Source: Rhynchopus sp. YZ270_cl-10
Lineage: Eukaryota; Euglenozoa; Diplonemea; Diplonemida; Diplonemidae
Direction of reading: 5' to 3'
Length of the DNA: 64,000 nucleotides
Assembly: GCA_964035575.1 (NCBI GenBank)
Contig: OZ037914.1
Span: 444,176-508,175, forward strand
Shown: positions 31,154 to 40,724 of the stretch, piece by piece
How positions within the stretch are numbered: the stretch's first letter is position 1
How the letters are laid out: the number at the start of each line of letters is the position of its first letter
Notes under the pieces: generated by a model
The model's database searches: none
Told to the model about the DNA's origin: nothing
What the model saw: the letters and a program-made list of their open reading frames with translations, nothing else
Program-made: the position numbers and the translations under genes

Positions 31154-32092
31154 TCACTTGTCAAGTGTCATCATCGGGGCGTCCATGTCGGGAGTGGCAG
31201 ACTCAAAGTCCTTCCCCACACACGTCGCAGGCGCACATCCGAGGGACGGCCCCGCCGACAGCCTGCACATGTTCGTGTGGCACGTGCCCTGCTTCCACTG
31301 GCAGAACCCGTGCAGTGCAGGGTCCTCGCAGGCCTCGTCCACCTCAAGCATCGGGCACACAAGGCTCGACCCCTGGCTCAGCGCAAACACAACCCACTCT
31401 GCGTCCTCCTTCACCTCGATGCTCAGTGTCTCCCCAGCAGGCACAGTCTTCCGCCACGACGTCATGTGGTGTCCCAGTCCGTGTGCCTTCCCAGTCTTGA
31501 AGTGCGGGCCGCAGCTCGACCGCTCAAACCCAGCCTTTGCCAGTGTCGCAGGCACGTCACCCTTCTTCGCCTCACACGGGCTGCACTCGTACATGAACAC
31601 CACAGCGTCGCACGCACCCGCAGGACCCTCGGGGCACGTGTACCGCACCTCAGTCCCACCCAGCACCGTCTTCTCACGTGGCACAAGCGCCGTCCACCCG
31701 TTCAGGTAGTACGGCGGCAGTGCGTGCAGCGACGAGCGTGCGTCCAGCCCCGTGTCCCACAGCTCCATCCCCTCGTGCAGGAACGTGTTCCCCACAGGGT
31801 CGTTCGGGAACGGCTCCACCATCGCAATCGTCGCAAGCGGCACACTCGCACACTCCGGCACCGCCATGTCCGCACCCTGGCACAGCCCACTTCCCAGACG
31901 GCACTGCCTCGCACCCGCCCCGTCCACACAGTACCCGTCTGCGTCAGGTGTCAGCCAGTTGTCCCCCGCACCCCCACGCACGCAGCACGACCCACACGCC
32001 GCAGAGCACTGCATCCCAAACCCGCTCAGCGACAGTGCCGGTGTTGCAAGCGCAAGCCCCATTGTTGCCAGCACAGCCATCCGTGACGACAT
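31154..32092 (-). CDS. Secreted Cys-rich protein of unknown function, copy A, 312 aa
   Basis: Not a family I recognise. A hydrophobic signal peptide (about 1-22, MSSRMAVLATMGLALATPALS) is followed by a compact Cys-rich segment (CSAACGSCC and further Cys to ~70). Next is a ~150-residue central domain (NDPVGNTFLHEGMELWDTGLD, then YLNGWTALVP, CDAVVFMYECSPC) that looks like an all-beta extracellular domain. A second Cys-rich C-terminal region (CPMLEVDEACEDP...CQWKQGTCHTNMC) follows. There is no transmembrane segment or GPI-like tail, so it is probably released or matrix-bound. The start is set by the signal peptide and by copy B, where it is the first Met. GC-rich and intronless. Copy A has Val where copy B has Met in IAM(V/M)EPF. 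Confidence 0.85.
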   Translation of the reverse strand: MSSRMAVLATMGLALATPALSLSGFGMQCSAACGSCCVRGGAGDNWLTPDADGYCVDGAGARQCRLGSGLCQGADMAVPECASVPLATIAMVEPFPNDPVGNTFLHEGMELWDTGLDARSSLHALPPYYLNGWTALVPREKTVLGGTEVRYTCPEGPAGACDAVVFMYECSPCEAKKGDVPATLAKAGFERSSCGPHFKTGKAHGLGHHMTSWRKTVPAGETLSIEVKEDAEWVVFALSQGSSLVCPMLEVDEACEDPALHGFCQWKQGTCHTNMCRLSAGPSLGCAPATCVGKDFESATPDMDAPMMTLDK

Positions 32093-33625
32093 CGTTGTGT
32101 GTGGTTGTGGTTGTGGTTGTGGTGTTGGGGGTGTGTCTTGTTGAAAGATAAATGTGTTATCTGCAATGGTGTTGTGTAGTGGTGTGGTTTCAAATGTTCC
32201 CAATAATTTTTTTTTTCAGTGCGAACAAAACAAATGCATTCCATCTATTTTCTTTTTCTACTTGTCAACTTGATGTAAGAGAGAACAAAACTTGAAATAT
32301 GCTGGGCCTAACACACAACACATCTCAAACAACATGCGAAGGACGCTGTTGTATTTCTTGACAAAAGAAAAAAATTCAATAACACACTTAGGCTGCCTGA
32401 ACACTGAAACACCACGGCACACGCAAGACCTACTACAGTGGGAACAAGAACCTCAATCAAACGCTTCTTTGAACCCTCCGCACGGCGCTCACATATTTCC
32501 CTTCAGACCAGCAGGGCGTACTCACAGAAAATACGGAGAGAGGGAAAAAACGAAAAGTTTATAAGATGACCCTAAGCCTCTCGTGCTTAGTCACCTATTA
32601 AAAAAACGAAGGTACTCACAAAGTAGAAGGTACATACACCGATCGCGCAGCTGGGGATTGCACGATGCAGGTGGAGCCTTCCTTTTGCTTGGGCAGGAAA
32701 GAACAGTCACAAACGTATTAAACATAATGCGACACACTCAAGAGAGCGGCACACAATCAATAACGAGTGGGTTCTGTGACCAAAGACGCTTCAACACCAT
32801 GGTAAGAAAATACCGTGTGGGGAAAAGAAAAAAAACAGAACGGAGAAGATGCACTGGTGCAGGGCACGAATGCACGATGAAGTGAGGCACACTCATCTGT
32901 CATAGACAGAGGAGGGAACCAGAGTTGTGATGATTTGAGTAGTCGAGTGTGCACAGAGTTGTGCGGATTATGTGAGTAATCCACACAATGATGAGCACGG
33001 TAAAAACTAAATCCAAGGGGAGGGGCTGAAATAAAACCGAATTTCTGTGATGGGGATGTGGATAGGGTTGGACTCAGGACGGAAATTCGGGCGTTTTGTT
33101 CCCAAAAACACAAACGAAAACGGATTCGTGTGTTGGAACGCCTTTTTTCACGACTTCTCAAAAAACAAAACTGTATGTGCAAAATATTGAACGCAAGAAG
33201 ACAGAAACCACTGAGACACTGAAGTGATCCATCCCCGCAGCAGGCCTGACTTTCGTCAACAATAATTATACACATAGACTTAAAAATCGGTCGTGCGTAC
33301 TAATAAATACCTTTTCTTTGAAAAATATTCAACTCAGTGAAGTTGCCATGGTGGAAGCTCACCTCTTTGTATTTTTGCTTAAAGAATTGCACGGACCTTT
33401 ACAAAAATAAAAAATGATGCAAGGAAAACTACACTACAAAAAGTGTTCAGGCATGCCTCAAAAAAAAGGAGGTATTACCATGCGACTGCGCTGATTGAAT
33501 GTAATTTGGGAGATCATTCTGTGATGGGAAAAATACTTCAAAACTCAAAAAATGACCTTTCAATATTATGCCAACACAAAAAAGCTTCAAAACTATAATC
33601 AAAGAAGCATAAGTAACCTCTCCAG
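32093..33625. other. Intergenic, no gene seen
   Basis: 5' flank of secreted copy A (short GGTTGTGGTTGTG repeat at 32100-32125) and otherwise unassigned sequence. It holds the second copy of the 30-bp motif (32552-32579), overlapping a CCTCTCGTG site at 32577-32585. Frames here are short and biased. Confidence 0.6.
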
Positions 33626-34326
33626 CAGGGGAGGAGCTTGGGGGTTAAATCGGGTCAGATTGACCCGATTTCCTTAGGCCCCATAGAAAAAAACGGGTCA
33701 GGGCAAAAAAAAAAAAAAAAACTATAGATTTTTGAGGGAAAAAAATCAAAAAAATAGGGTACTCTACTTGTCGCATGAGGGGGTCTGAGAAGGATGAGGA
33801 ACTACTATGTGACCCCATCGCGACGAGCACGAAGCTCAATGAAGCCAGAATGCCCTCAAACGCGCGCTCCACCCCGATCAAACCCGAACTCGACCTAGCC
33901 GTTGGTTACTGGCGTGAGCTGACGATCCAGATATTGGATCAACTCGCTGGGTGACACACCAAAGAGGGGCTCAGCACATCTTGCCGGGGATACGGAACGC
34001 CCTCCGACGTTTGCTCGAAGGGGACACCTGCCCAGAGAGAGTACCTGAACTGGCGAGGGCCTACGCACACATTCCACACCTCCATTGCACAACCCTACTT
34101 TGATGACATCATCGCCAGTGTCAAGGGCAACATGCATTCCGCGGGGATGGTGCAACATTTGTGTATCATCAACGTGTACCATTTTGTGAAACGCGCCTTC
34201 TCATTCTGCATGTGTTTGTCTTCACAAGACCTTTTCCCCCGAAGGCGGAAAAGCTCGGGACCTGACCCGATTTAACAGAATTTGACCCGATTTTGCCCCA
34301 AACCCATATTCCAAGCTCCTGCCCTG
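33626..34326. mobile_element. 701-bp hAT-type non-autonomous DNA transposon
   Basis: The terminal inverted repeats CAGGGGAGGAGCTTGG and CCAAGCTCCTGCCCTG differ at one base, and perfect 8-bp target duplications CTCTCCAG (33618-33625 and 34327-34334) flank it. A CAGGG start and an 8-bp duplication are the hallmark of hAT elements. Subterminal AATCGGGTCA repeats (33648-33670, and 34263-34295 inverted) are typical of transposase binding sites. An internal minus-strand frame of 95 aa (33895-34182) shows no BED or hAT dimerisation motif, so it is probably non-autonomous. Confidence 0.9.
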
Positions 34327-34351
34327 CTCTCCAGCAAACCCCCACCAATAA

Positions 34352-34382
<31 letters not shown>

Positions 34383-34576
34383 TGTAGTAACAAAATGCGA
34401 TACATGACATTACATCAGAAAAACAGATTGCTTTGCTCTACAACGTAAAATACTAAACATGACCGAGGTAATGATTGTATCTGTGAATAGAAAGAAACAT
34501 GGTGCACATGCGAAGAAACAAAACTAAACGTGCACAGACTCAAAAACGAGTGTGCCACTTAATAGAGGGAAGGTAC

Positions 34577-37147
34577 TCACATAGCCACCATCTTCTCATC
34601 AGCCAAGAGATCTGCGTCGTCCAGCAGCTCTTCAATATCGACAGTGTGGCCCACCTGCTTCGCAGCAAGCGACTTCGCCGCAAACACAGCACCAGCAGCA
34701 ACACCAGCCACAGCGACAGCCGCACCACAGCCAACCGCAACCCACACACCCACGCTCGTCTCATCGTCGTCCTTGTTGTCCTTCACCTGCGACGCAGCAC
34801 CTTGGCCAGCGATGGCACCTTGGCCAGCCCCGTTCGCAGCTCCATCCTTTCCTTGGTCCGTAACACCCATACCCATCGTTCCGTTGCTTCCGTTAGCCGG
34901 GGACGGCGGGAAGGTCCAGTTGGATCCGTTCGTCGGGGACGGAGGGTAGGTCCAGTTGGATCCGTTAGTCGGGGACGGCGGGAAGGTCCAGTTGCTGCCG
35001 TTCGTCGGGGACGGAGGGTAAGTCCAGTTGGATCCGTTGGTAGGGGATGGCGGGTAGGTCCAGTTGCTGCCGTTAGTCGGGGACGGCGGGAAGGTCCAGT
35101 TGGATCCGTTTGTCGGGGACGGCGGGTAGGTCCAGTTGCTTCCGTTTGTCGGGGATGGCGGGTAGGTCCAGTTGGATCCGTTTGTCGGGGACGGCGGGTA
35201 AGTCCAGTTGGATCCGTTGGTAGGGGACGGCGGGTAGGTCCAGTTGCTTCCGTTCGTCGGGGACGGAGGGTAGGTCCAGTTGGATCCGTTAGTCGGGGAC
35301 GGCGGGTAGGTCCAGTTGCTTCCGTTCGTCGGGGACGGAGGGTAGGTCCAGTTGGATCCGTTTGTCGGGGACGGAGGGTAGGTCCAGTTGCTGCCGTTCG
35401 TCGGGGACGGAGGGTAAGTCCAGTTGGATCCGTTGGTAGGGGATGGCGGGTAGGTCCAGTTGCTGCCGTTAGTCGGGGACGGAGGGTAGGTCCAGTTGGA
35501 TCCGTTGGTAGGGGATGGCGGGTAGGTCCAGTTGCTGCCGTTAGTCGGGGACGGAGGGTAGGTCCAGTTGGATCCGTTAGTCGGGGACGGAGGGTAGGTC
35601 CAGTTGGATCCGTTAGTCGGGGACGGAGGGTAGGTCCAGTTGGATCCGTTAGTCGGGGACGGCGGGAAGGTCCAGTTGCTGCCGTTCGTCGGGGACGGAG
35701 GGTAAGTCCAGTTGGATCCGTTGGTAGGGGATGGCGGGTAGGTCCAGTTGCTGCCGTTAGTCGGGGACGGCGGGAAGGTCCAGTTGGATCCGTTTGTCGG
35801 GGACGGCGGGTAGGTCCAGTTGCTTCCGTTTGTCGGGGATGGCGGGTAGGTCCAGTTGGATCCGTTTGTCGGGGACGGCGGGTAAGTCCAGTTGGATCCG
35901 TTGGTAGGGGACGGCGGGTAGGTCCAGTTGCTTCCGTTCGTCGGGGACGGAGGGTAGGTCCAGTTGGATCCGTTAGTCGGGGACGGCGGGTAGGTCCAGT
36001 TGCTTCCGTTCGTCGGGGACGGAGGGTAGGTCCAGTTGGATCCGTTTGTCGGGGACGGAGGGTAGGTCCAGTTGGATCCGTTAGTCGGGGACGGCGGGTA
36101 GGTCCAGTTGCTGCCGTTCGTCGGGGACGGAGGGTAAGTCCAGTTGGATCCGTTGGTAGGGGATGGCGGGTAGGTCCAGTTGCTGCCGTTAGTCGGGGAC
36201 GGAGGGTAGGTCCAGTTGGATCCGTTAGTCGGGGACGGAGGGTAGGTCCAGTTGGATCCGTTAGTCGGGGACGGAGGGTAGGTCCAGTTGGATCCGTTTG
36301 TCGGGGACGGCGGGTAAGTCCAGTTGGATCCGTTGGTAGGGGACGGCGGGTAGGTCCAGTTGCTTCCGTTCGTCGGGGACGGAGGGTAGGTCCAGTTGGA
36401 TCCGTTTGTCGGGGACGGAGGGTAGGTCCAGTTGGATCCGTTAGTCGGGGACGGCGGGTAGGTCCAGTTGCTGCCGTTCGTCGGGGACGGAGGGTAAGTC
36501 CAGTTGGATCCGTTGGTAGGGGATGGCGGGTAGGTCCAGTTGCTGCCGTTAGTCGGGGACGGAGGGTAGGTCCAGTTGGATCCGTTAGTCGGGGACGGCG
36601 GGTAGGTCCAGTTGCTTCCGTTCGTCGGGGACGGAGGGTAGGTCCAGTTGGATCCGTTTGTCGGGGACGGAGGGTAGGTCCAGTTGGATCCGTTAGTCGG
36701 GGACGGCGGGTAGGTCCAGTTGCTGCCGTTCGTCGGGGACGGAGGGTAAGTCCAGTTGGATCCGTTGGTAGGGGATGGCGGGTAGGTCCAGTTGCTGCCG
36801 TTAGTCGGGGACGGAGGGTAGGTCCAGTTGGATCCGTTAGTCGGGGACGGAGGGTAGGTCCAGTTGGATCCGTTTGTCGGGGACGGCGGGTAAGTCCAGT
36901 TGGATCCGTTAGTCGGGGATGGCGGGTAGGTCCAGTTGGATCCGTTGGTAGGGGATGGCGGGTAGGTCCAGTTGCTTCCGTTAGTCGGGGACGGAGGGTA
37001 AGTCCAGTTGGATCCGTTCGTCGGGGACGGCGGGTAAGTCCAGTTGGATCCGTTAGTCGGGGATGGCGGGAAGGTCCAATTGCCGCCGTTCGACGGGTCG
37101 GTTACATTGACTGCTGCTACTGCAGCAAAGGCGAGTACGTGCATCAT
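34577..37147 (-). CDS. Mucin-like type I membrane protein with 61 NGSNWTYPPSPT repeats, 856 aa
   Basis: A short hydrophobic N terminus (1-12) is followed by exactly 61 twelve-residue repeats (residues 20-751) of consensus NGSNWTYPPSPT. Each has two overlapping-spaced N-glycosylation sequons (N-G-S and N-W-T) plus Ser/Thr/Pro for O-glycans. A stalk (752-798) is rich in Gln, Lys, Gly and Ala. One transmembrane helix (799-824, GVWVAVGCGAAVAVAGVAAG) and a 32-residue cytoplasmic tail follow. The tail has two acidic di-leucine motifs, DIEELL and DDADLL, which in other eukaryotes bind AP-1/AP-2 and direct endocytosis or endolysosomal sorting. A heavily glycosylated rod-like surface or endolysosomal coat protein is the natural reading. 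The signal peptide is short; the start could lie in an upstream exon. The stop overlaps a donor-like GTGAGT, so a further exon is possible. Confidence 0.85.
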   Translation of the reverse strand: MMHVLAFAAVAAVNVTDPSNGGNWTFPPSPTNGSNWTYPPSPTNGSNWTYPPSPTNGSNWTYPPSPTNGSNWTYPPSPTNGSNWTYPPSPTNGSNWTYPPSPTNGSNWTYPPSPTNGSNWTYPPSPTNGSNWTYPPSPTNGSNWTYPPSPTNGSNWTYPPSPTNGSNWTYPPSPTNGSNWTYPPSPTNGSNWTYPPSPTNGSNWTYPPSPTNGSNWTYPPSPTNGSNWTYPPSPTNGSNWTYPPSPTNGSNWTYPPSPTNGSNWTYPPSPTNGSNWTYPPSPTNGSNWTYPPSPTNGSNWTYPPSPTNGSNWTYPPSPTNGSNWTYPPSPTNGSNWTYPPSPTNGSNWTYPPSPTNGSNWTYPPSPTNGSNWTYPPSPTNGSNWTYPPSPTNGSNWTYPPSPTNGSNWTYPPSPTNGSNWTYPPSPTNGSNWTYPPSPTNGSNWTYPPSPTNGSNWTFPPSPTNGSNWTYPPSPTNGSNWTYPPSPTNGSNWTFPPSPTNGSNWTYPPSPTNGSNWTYPPSPTNGSNWTYPPSPTNGSNWTYPPSPTNGSNWTYPPSPTNGSNWTYPPSPTNGSNWTYPPSPTNGSNWTYPPSPTNGSNWTYPPSPTNGSNWTYPPSPTNGSNWTYPPSPTNGSNWTYPPSPTNGSNWTYPPSPTNGSNWTYPPSPTNGSNWTYPPSPTNGSNWTFPPSPTNGSNWTYPPSPTNGSNWTYPPSPTNGSNWTFPPSPTNGSNWTYPPSPTNGSNWTFPPSPANGSNGTMGMGVTDQGKDGAANGAGQGAIAGQGAASQVKDNKDDDETSVGVWVAVGCGAAVAVAGVAAGAVFAAKSLAAKQVGHTVDIEELLDDADLLADEKMVAM
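34880..37090. repeat. 36-bp coding minisatellite, 61 units with longer duplications
   Basis: Units differ at synonymous sites (GGATCC/CTGCCG/CTTCCG; TTCGTC/TTAGTC/TTTGTC/TTGGTA). Whole blocks recur, for example the block near 35021 again near 35705 (684 bp = 19 units) and the block near 35413 again near 36133 (720 bp = 20 units), showing recent large in-frame expansions. Confidence 0.9.
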
Positions 37148-38334
37148 TCAGAATATGACTCTGTGATGTGGGGGTGTGAAGAAAAGGTGAGTGGTTGAAG
37201 TTGCAGCTGTGGACGGTGCTCTCCACGGGTTCTCGGGGAAATATTGGCACCTATAACCTAACTGCTTGACTCTGGGGCAAAAAAAGAATATGTCCTGTTG
37301 TCACGTGGGGCTGACATTACCCTCCAGCCAAAAAAAAAAAAAAACCACCCCTCATACAGGCTTTGCGCTAACTTCTGTCCTTTGTCCCGGGATTTTTGGA
37401 TATTTTTGTGGTGCGTTTTTTTTTTGCAAACCGGGGGTTCCTTAAGAAAACCAGAGAATCTCATATTTCATAGTAAGGGTACTTTAGAGTGTTTTCACAC
37501 ACACATGTGACCCCACCGTGGAGAGCAATCGGCTCGCGCGATCAAAAGAAAGCAGAGAAGAGGGAAAAGAAAAAAAGAAAAAAGTTGGGTACCGTGCGCC
37601 TGCGGCGCTACCTGTTCCTACCCTCCTTTATGTTTAAACATGATGTACTTATGTACAGTTCATTTTATTTTGAGTACGGCACCACATCCCCCCTGAGGAT
37701 GATCCCCCCTCCCTCACGGATAAAGATTGATTAGGACGCCATGGGGCACACCCCCTCCGAGGCCATAACCGTCCTGGGTTTTCTCACTCTTCTCTGTGGT
37801 CACTGAAACCCCACCGCCATCACTACATTACCGATAGCTCTTCAGTACGTTGGGTTTTCAGACCTGAAAATAACCCTTGTTTACGAGTATGGGCTCATGT
37901 TTTGTCAAATTTTAAGTCGCTGCATTTTTGTCCATTTTTCCGTACATCCCCCACCACAATCCGGGATTGGTTCGGAAATGCAACAAAACGACCTCTTGGC
38001 GGGAAAAAGCCACAGGAAATTTACGCACTTTTTGCAAACAGGGGGTTCCTTACTAAAACCAGAGGAATCTCATCGTTCAGAGTAAGAGTACTTTAGAGTG
38101 TTTTTGCGCACACATGTGACCCCACCGTGGAGAGCAATCGGCTCGTGCAATCAAAAGAAAGCAGAAAAAAGGGAAAAATAAAAAGAAAAAAGTTGGGTAC
38201 CGTGCGCCTGCGGCACTACCTGTTCCCAGTCAAAACACCACAATTTCATCTGAATTTGGGTTTTCAGACCTGAAAATGCCCCTTGTTAGGGTGGCCCGTG
38301 GGCGCGGCTGAAATTGTGTTCTTTTTTTTAGGAG
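37148..38334. repeat. Non-coding repeat region with ~190-bp direct repeats
   Basis: 37428-37617 and 38032-38223 are direct repeats about 604 bp apart, sharing GGGGGTTCCTTA, TTAGAGTGTTTT, ACACATGTGACCCCACCGTG and GGGTACCGTGCGCCTGCGG. A reverse copy of the dispersed ~60-bp motif is at 37923-37984. No gene seen. Confidence 0.7.
37923..37984 (-). repeat. Dispersed ~60-bp motif, copy 4
   Basis: The reverse complement reads TTGCATTTCCGAACCAATCC, then TTGTGGTGGGGGATGT and GAAAAATGGACAAAAATGC, the same block order as copies 1-3. Confidence 0.7.
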
Positions 38335-38830
38335 AAAATCACAAGAGGTCGCAACAGAATCACAAAAAATCTTGTGATTATTTGTGATTATTTGTGATTT
38401 TTTTTTTACTGTCGTGATTATTTGTGACTTTTTGTGATTTTTTTTTTGATTGTTGTGATTTTTGGTGATTATTTGTGATTTTTGGTGATTTTTGGTGATT
38501 TTTTTTTTATTGCCGTGATTATTTTGTGACTTTTTGTGATTATTTTTTTGATTGTTGTGATTTTTGGTGATTATTTGTGATTTTTTTGTGATTTTTTTTT
38601 TGATTGTTGTGATTATTTGTGATTATTTGTGATTTTTTTTTTATTGTTGTGATTTTTGGTGATCATTTGTGATTTTTTGTGATTTTTTTTTTGACTGCCG
38701 TGATTATTTGTGACTTTTTGTGATTATTTGTGATTTTTTTTTATATTGCCGTGATAATTTACTATTATTTTTTTTGTGATTTTTTGTGATTTTTTGTGAT
38801 TTTTTTTTTTTTATTTTTTTTATTTTTGAA
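38335..38830. repeat. TTGTGATT/TTTTTTT degenerate array
   Basis: Roughly 500 bp of TGTGATTATT, TGTGATTTTT and GGTGATTTTT units separated by T runs, ending in an A-rich foldback. The units are the complement of the TCACAAAAAA units near 2402 and 3340, so the same simple repeat family occurs beside dispersed motif copies at both ends of the window. Confidence 0.8.
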
Positions 38831-39810
38831 AAAAAAAAACGCCGTGCCCCCGGGCCACCCCACTTGTTTAAGAGTATGGGTTCATATTTTGTGAAAATTT
38901 AAGTCACTAAAATTTTGTCCATTTTCCCGAATATGCCCCACCACAGCGCGGGATTGGCTCGGAAATGCCACAAAACACTGTTTTTTCACCCCCTGACGCA
39001 CAACTATTTGAGGTGCGTTTTTTTGGTCCCGAAACACGATTTTTCAGATTTTTTTCCAAAAGTTAGCGCGAAGCCTGCCCTCATATTTAATAGGTGGCTC
39101 GGATAGGGTATACCCACCGGTCGTCGCTAGCAGCACACCGATGAAGCGATCTCAACATACAGTACCCTCAACTCCCTCACTACCCGTGACGGAGTTGAGA
39201 ACACCAGGTCCAAATCAGGGGAAACAATTCCCTTGTGTTAACTGTGGGCCTGTGACAGACCATGACAGTGCATTTAATGAAATGGGTAAAAAAGTTGTCG
39301 CGTACTCCCATCCTGTGGGGGAAATGCAGTACTACTTCACCCCACTGAGTACATGAGAAGACGACGTAAAAACAAGACAATATCTAGCCCTCCCCCGGAA
39401 CTCTACTCTCAAAGGAACTCTGCCTACTTTGTAACCTCAATCAGCGCTGTACCTACGAATATTGTATGCCGTCACTCACATGTCACCTCACAGTAATGAC
39501 ATCCTCTATCCTCAGCCCACTCCCTTCATTTTCGGACCCTCATCAAGAGACGAGCTGTTCGATGTGATTTGGTCTCAGAGTAAAACATTCATGCAACAGA
39601 CTACGTTCCATGCGACAGGACTTCCAACCCAAACTACCCACAGCAACGCAACGAACAAAGATCGTGTTACACAATAGTTGTGTCCTCACCTTTACACATA
39701 TTATCCCTCTCAGCACCTACGTCTCCTACCCCACCCCACCCACACGACGGACTGCACACACTGCGCATTGCATAGCATGCATCAACGTCACTTCACACTG
39801 CAAGTAAGAC
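38831..39810. other. Non-coding stretch before segmental duplication copy B
   Basis: It begins with dispersed motif copy 5 (38878-38970, reverse). A 71-aa plus-strand frame at 39141-39356 has no recognised motif. 39717-39807 matches 30056-30150, so the duplication starts earlier than the main block, with about 245 bp missing here relative to copy A. Confidence 0.5.
38878..38970 (-). repeat. Dispersed motif, copy 5 (extended)
   Basis: The reverse complement has GGCATTTCCGAGCCAATCCC, GTGGTGGGGCATATTC and AAAATGGACAAAATTTTAG, followed by the extension shared with copy 3. Confidence 0.7.
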
Positions 39811-39898
39811 AGACACCCCAACCAAGTCTTCCCTTCCCCTAACCATCAAAACAACTCCCCCACCCCCAGACCACCCCACAGCATCACAGCATGCTTAC

Positions 39899-40590
39899 CT
39901 GCCTCAGATCAAGAATGTTGAACTGCGCAATGGTAATAAAACTGTGTGACACATGGTTTAGTGGGGATATGTTTCGGAACTCAGATGGTGGTGCATGTTG
40001 AAGCATCGGCACAGAGACAGCCAAAAAGACTGCCCAATACGATTGGAGTGATTTGTGTGTGAATGTTTATCATCACTGACCTGCAAACGTCGTCTCGGGC
40101 AAGCAACCTGAATCAGCAGTTGTGAAAGCTTGCGAGTTAGGTGTTCGTATTCAACCGACACAAGGCCGTCAGATAGTACCGATCCTGTTGTTTCATCCTC
40201 TTCTTCCGGTGACAGAGAACAGCGAATGGGGAACTGAGGAAAAGGAAAGGGGTGCTTTGTTTTGTACTTTTCATGCGTCCAGTCACTTCCCGAAGGCCTC
40301 GTGACTGGTCGGTTCATGGAAAAACGTGGAATCAGTTTACAAAAACAGCTACTCGAAAGCTGAAGCGAAACTGAAGGTATGATTTGCCTGCGCAGGAAGA
40401 GGTCGAAACATTCCTTGTGCAGTTGTCCCCTTCTCCAAGAGACGTGCAAAGGTAAAATGACAATAAAACTGAATGAAGAGAAAAGAGAAACAACCAACAA
40501 CAAAAAGGCAATAATAACAATAACAATAGTCATATTCAGGTTCAGGTTCACCTGCAAATAGCGTGCTCTGGCAGCACAGCGTTTGCACAC
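39899..40590 (-). CDS. Second copy of the candidate microexon gene
   Basis: Same candidate exon end (…RRRLQ| donor at 40080), same 24-nt microexon (39922-39899) and donor as copy A. The protein frame differs at one visible residue (MDRP to MNRP). Upstream it carries a ~140-bp block absent in copy A. Downstream sequence is deleted relative to copy A, so if the gene is real this copy is probably truncated at its 3' end. Function unknown. Confidence 0.25.
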
Positions 40591-40724
40591 GCCTCAAAAG
40601 CGTATTGTGCGGTGAAGCAAGAAGCAAAAAGCAAAAAGCTACATGTTGAAAAGGAAAATGATGTTGAAAACAGAGTAAGAAGAACAAGACAACGTGTCCA
40701 CACATGACCTGACACCACACCACA

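Larger units (their letters stand above)
30376..32130. repeat. Segmental duplication, copy A
   Basis: It matches 39810-41740 almost base for base, apart from a ~140-bp stretch present only in copy B (about 40364-40507) and small indels in the promoter. It contains one secreted-protein gene plus the candidate microexon gene. Confidence 0.95.

Noticed and set aside
32586-32620. Ultra-short (23-25 nt) introns GTGAGTACC...TTAATAG or TATTAAG near 32.6 and 34.57 kb
   Set aside because: The matching GTGAGTACCTTC strings are intriguing, but no coding sequence is convincing on both sides, and the phosphatase introns are longer and ordinary.
34499-37198. 899-residue plus-strand frame with RRVGPVGSV repeats
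   Set aside because: Complement of the 36-bp coding minisatellite; the minus-strand reading has a signal-like start, sequons, a membrane helix and sorting motifs.
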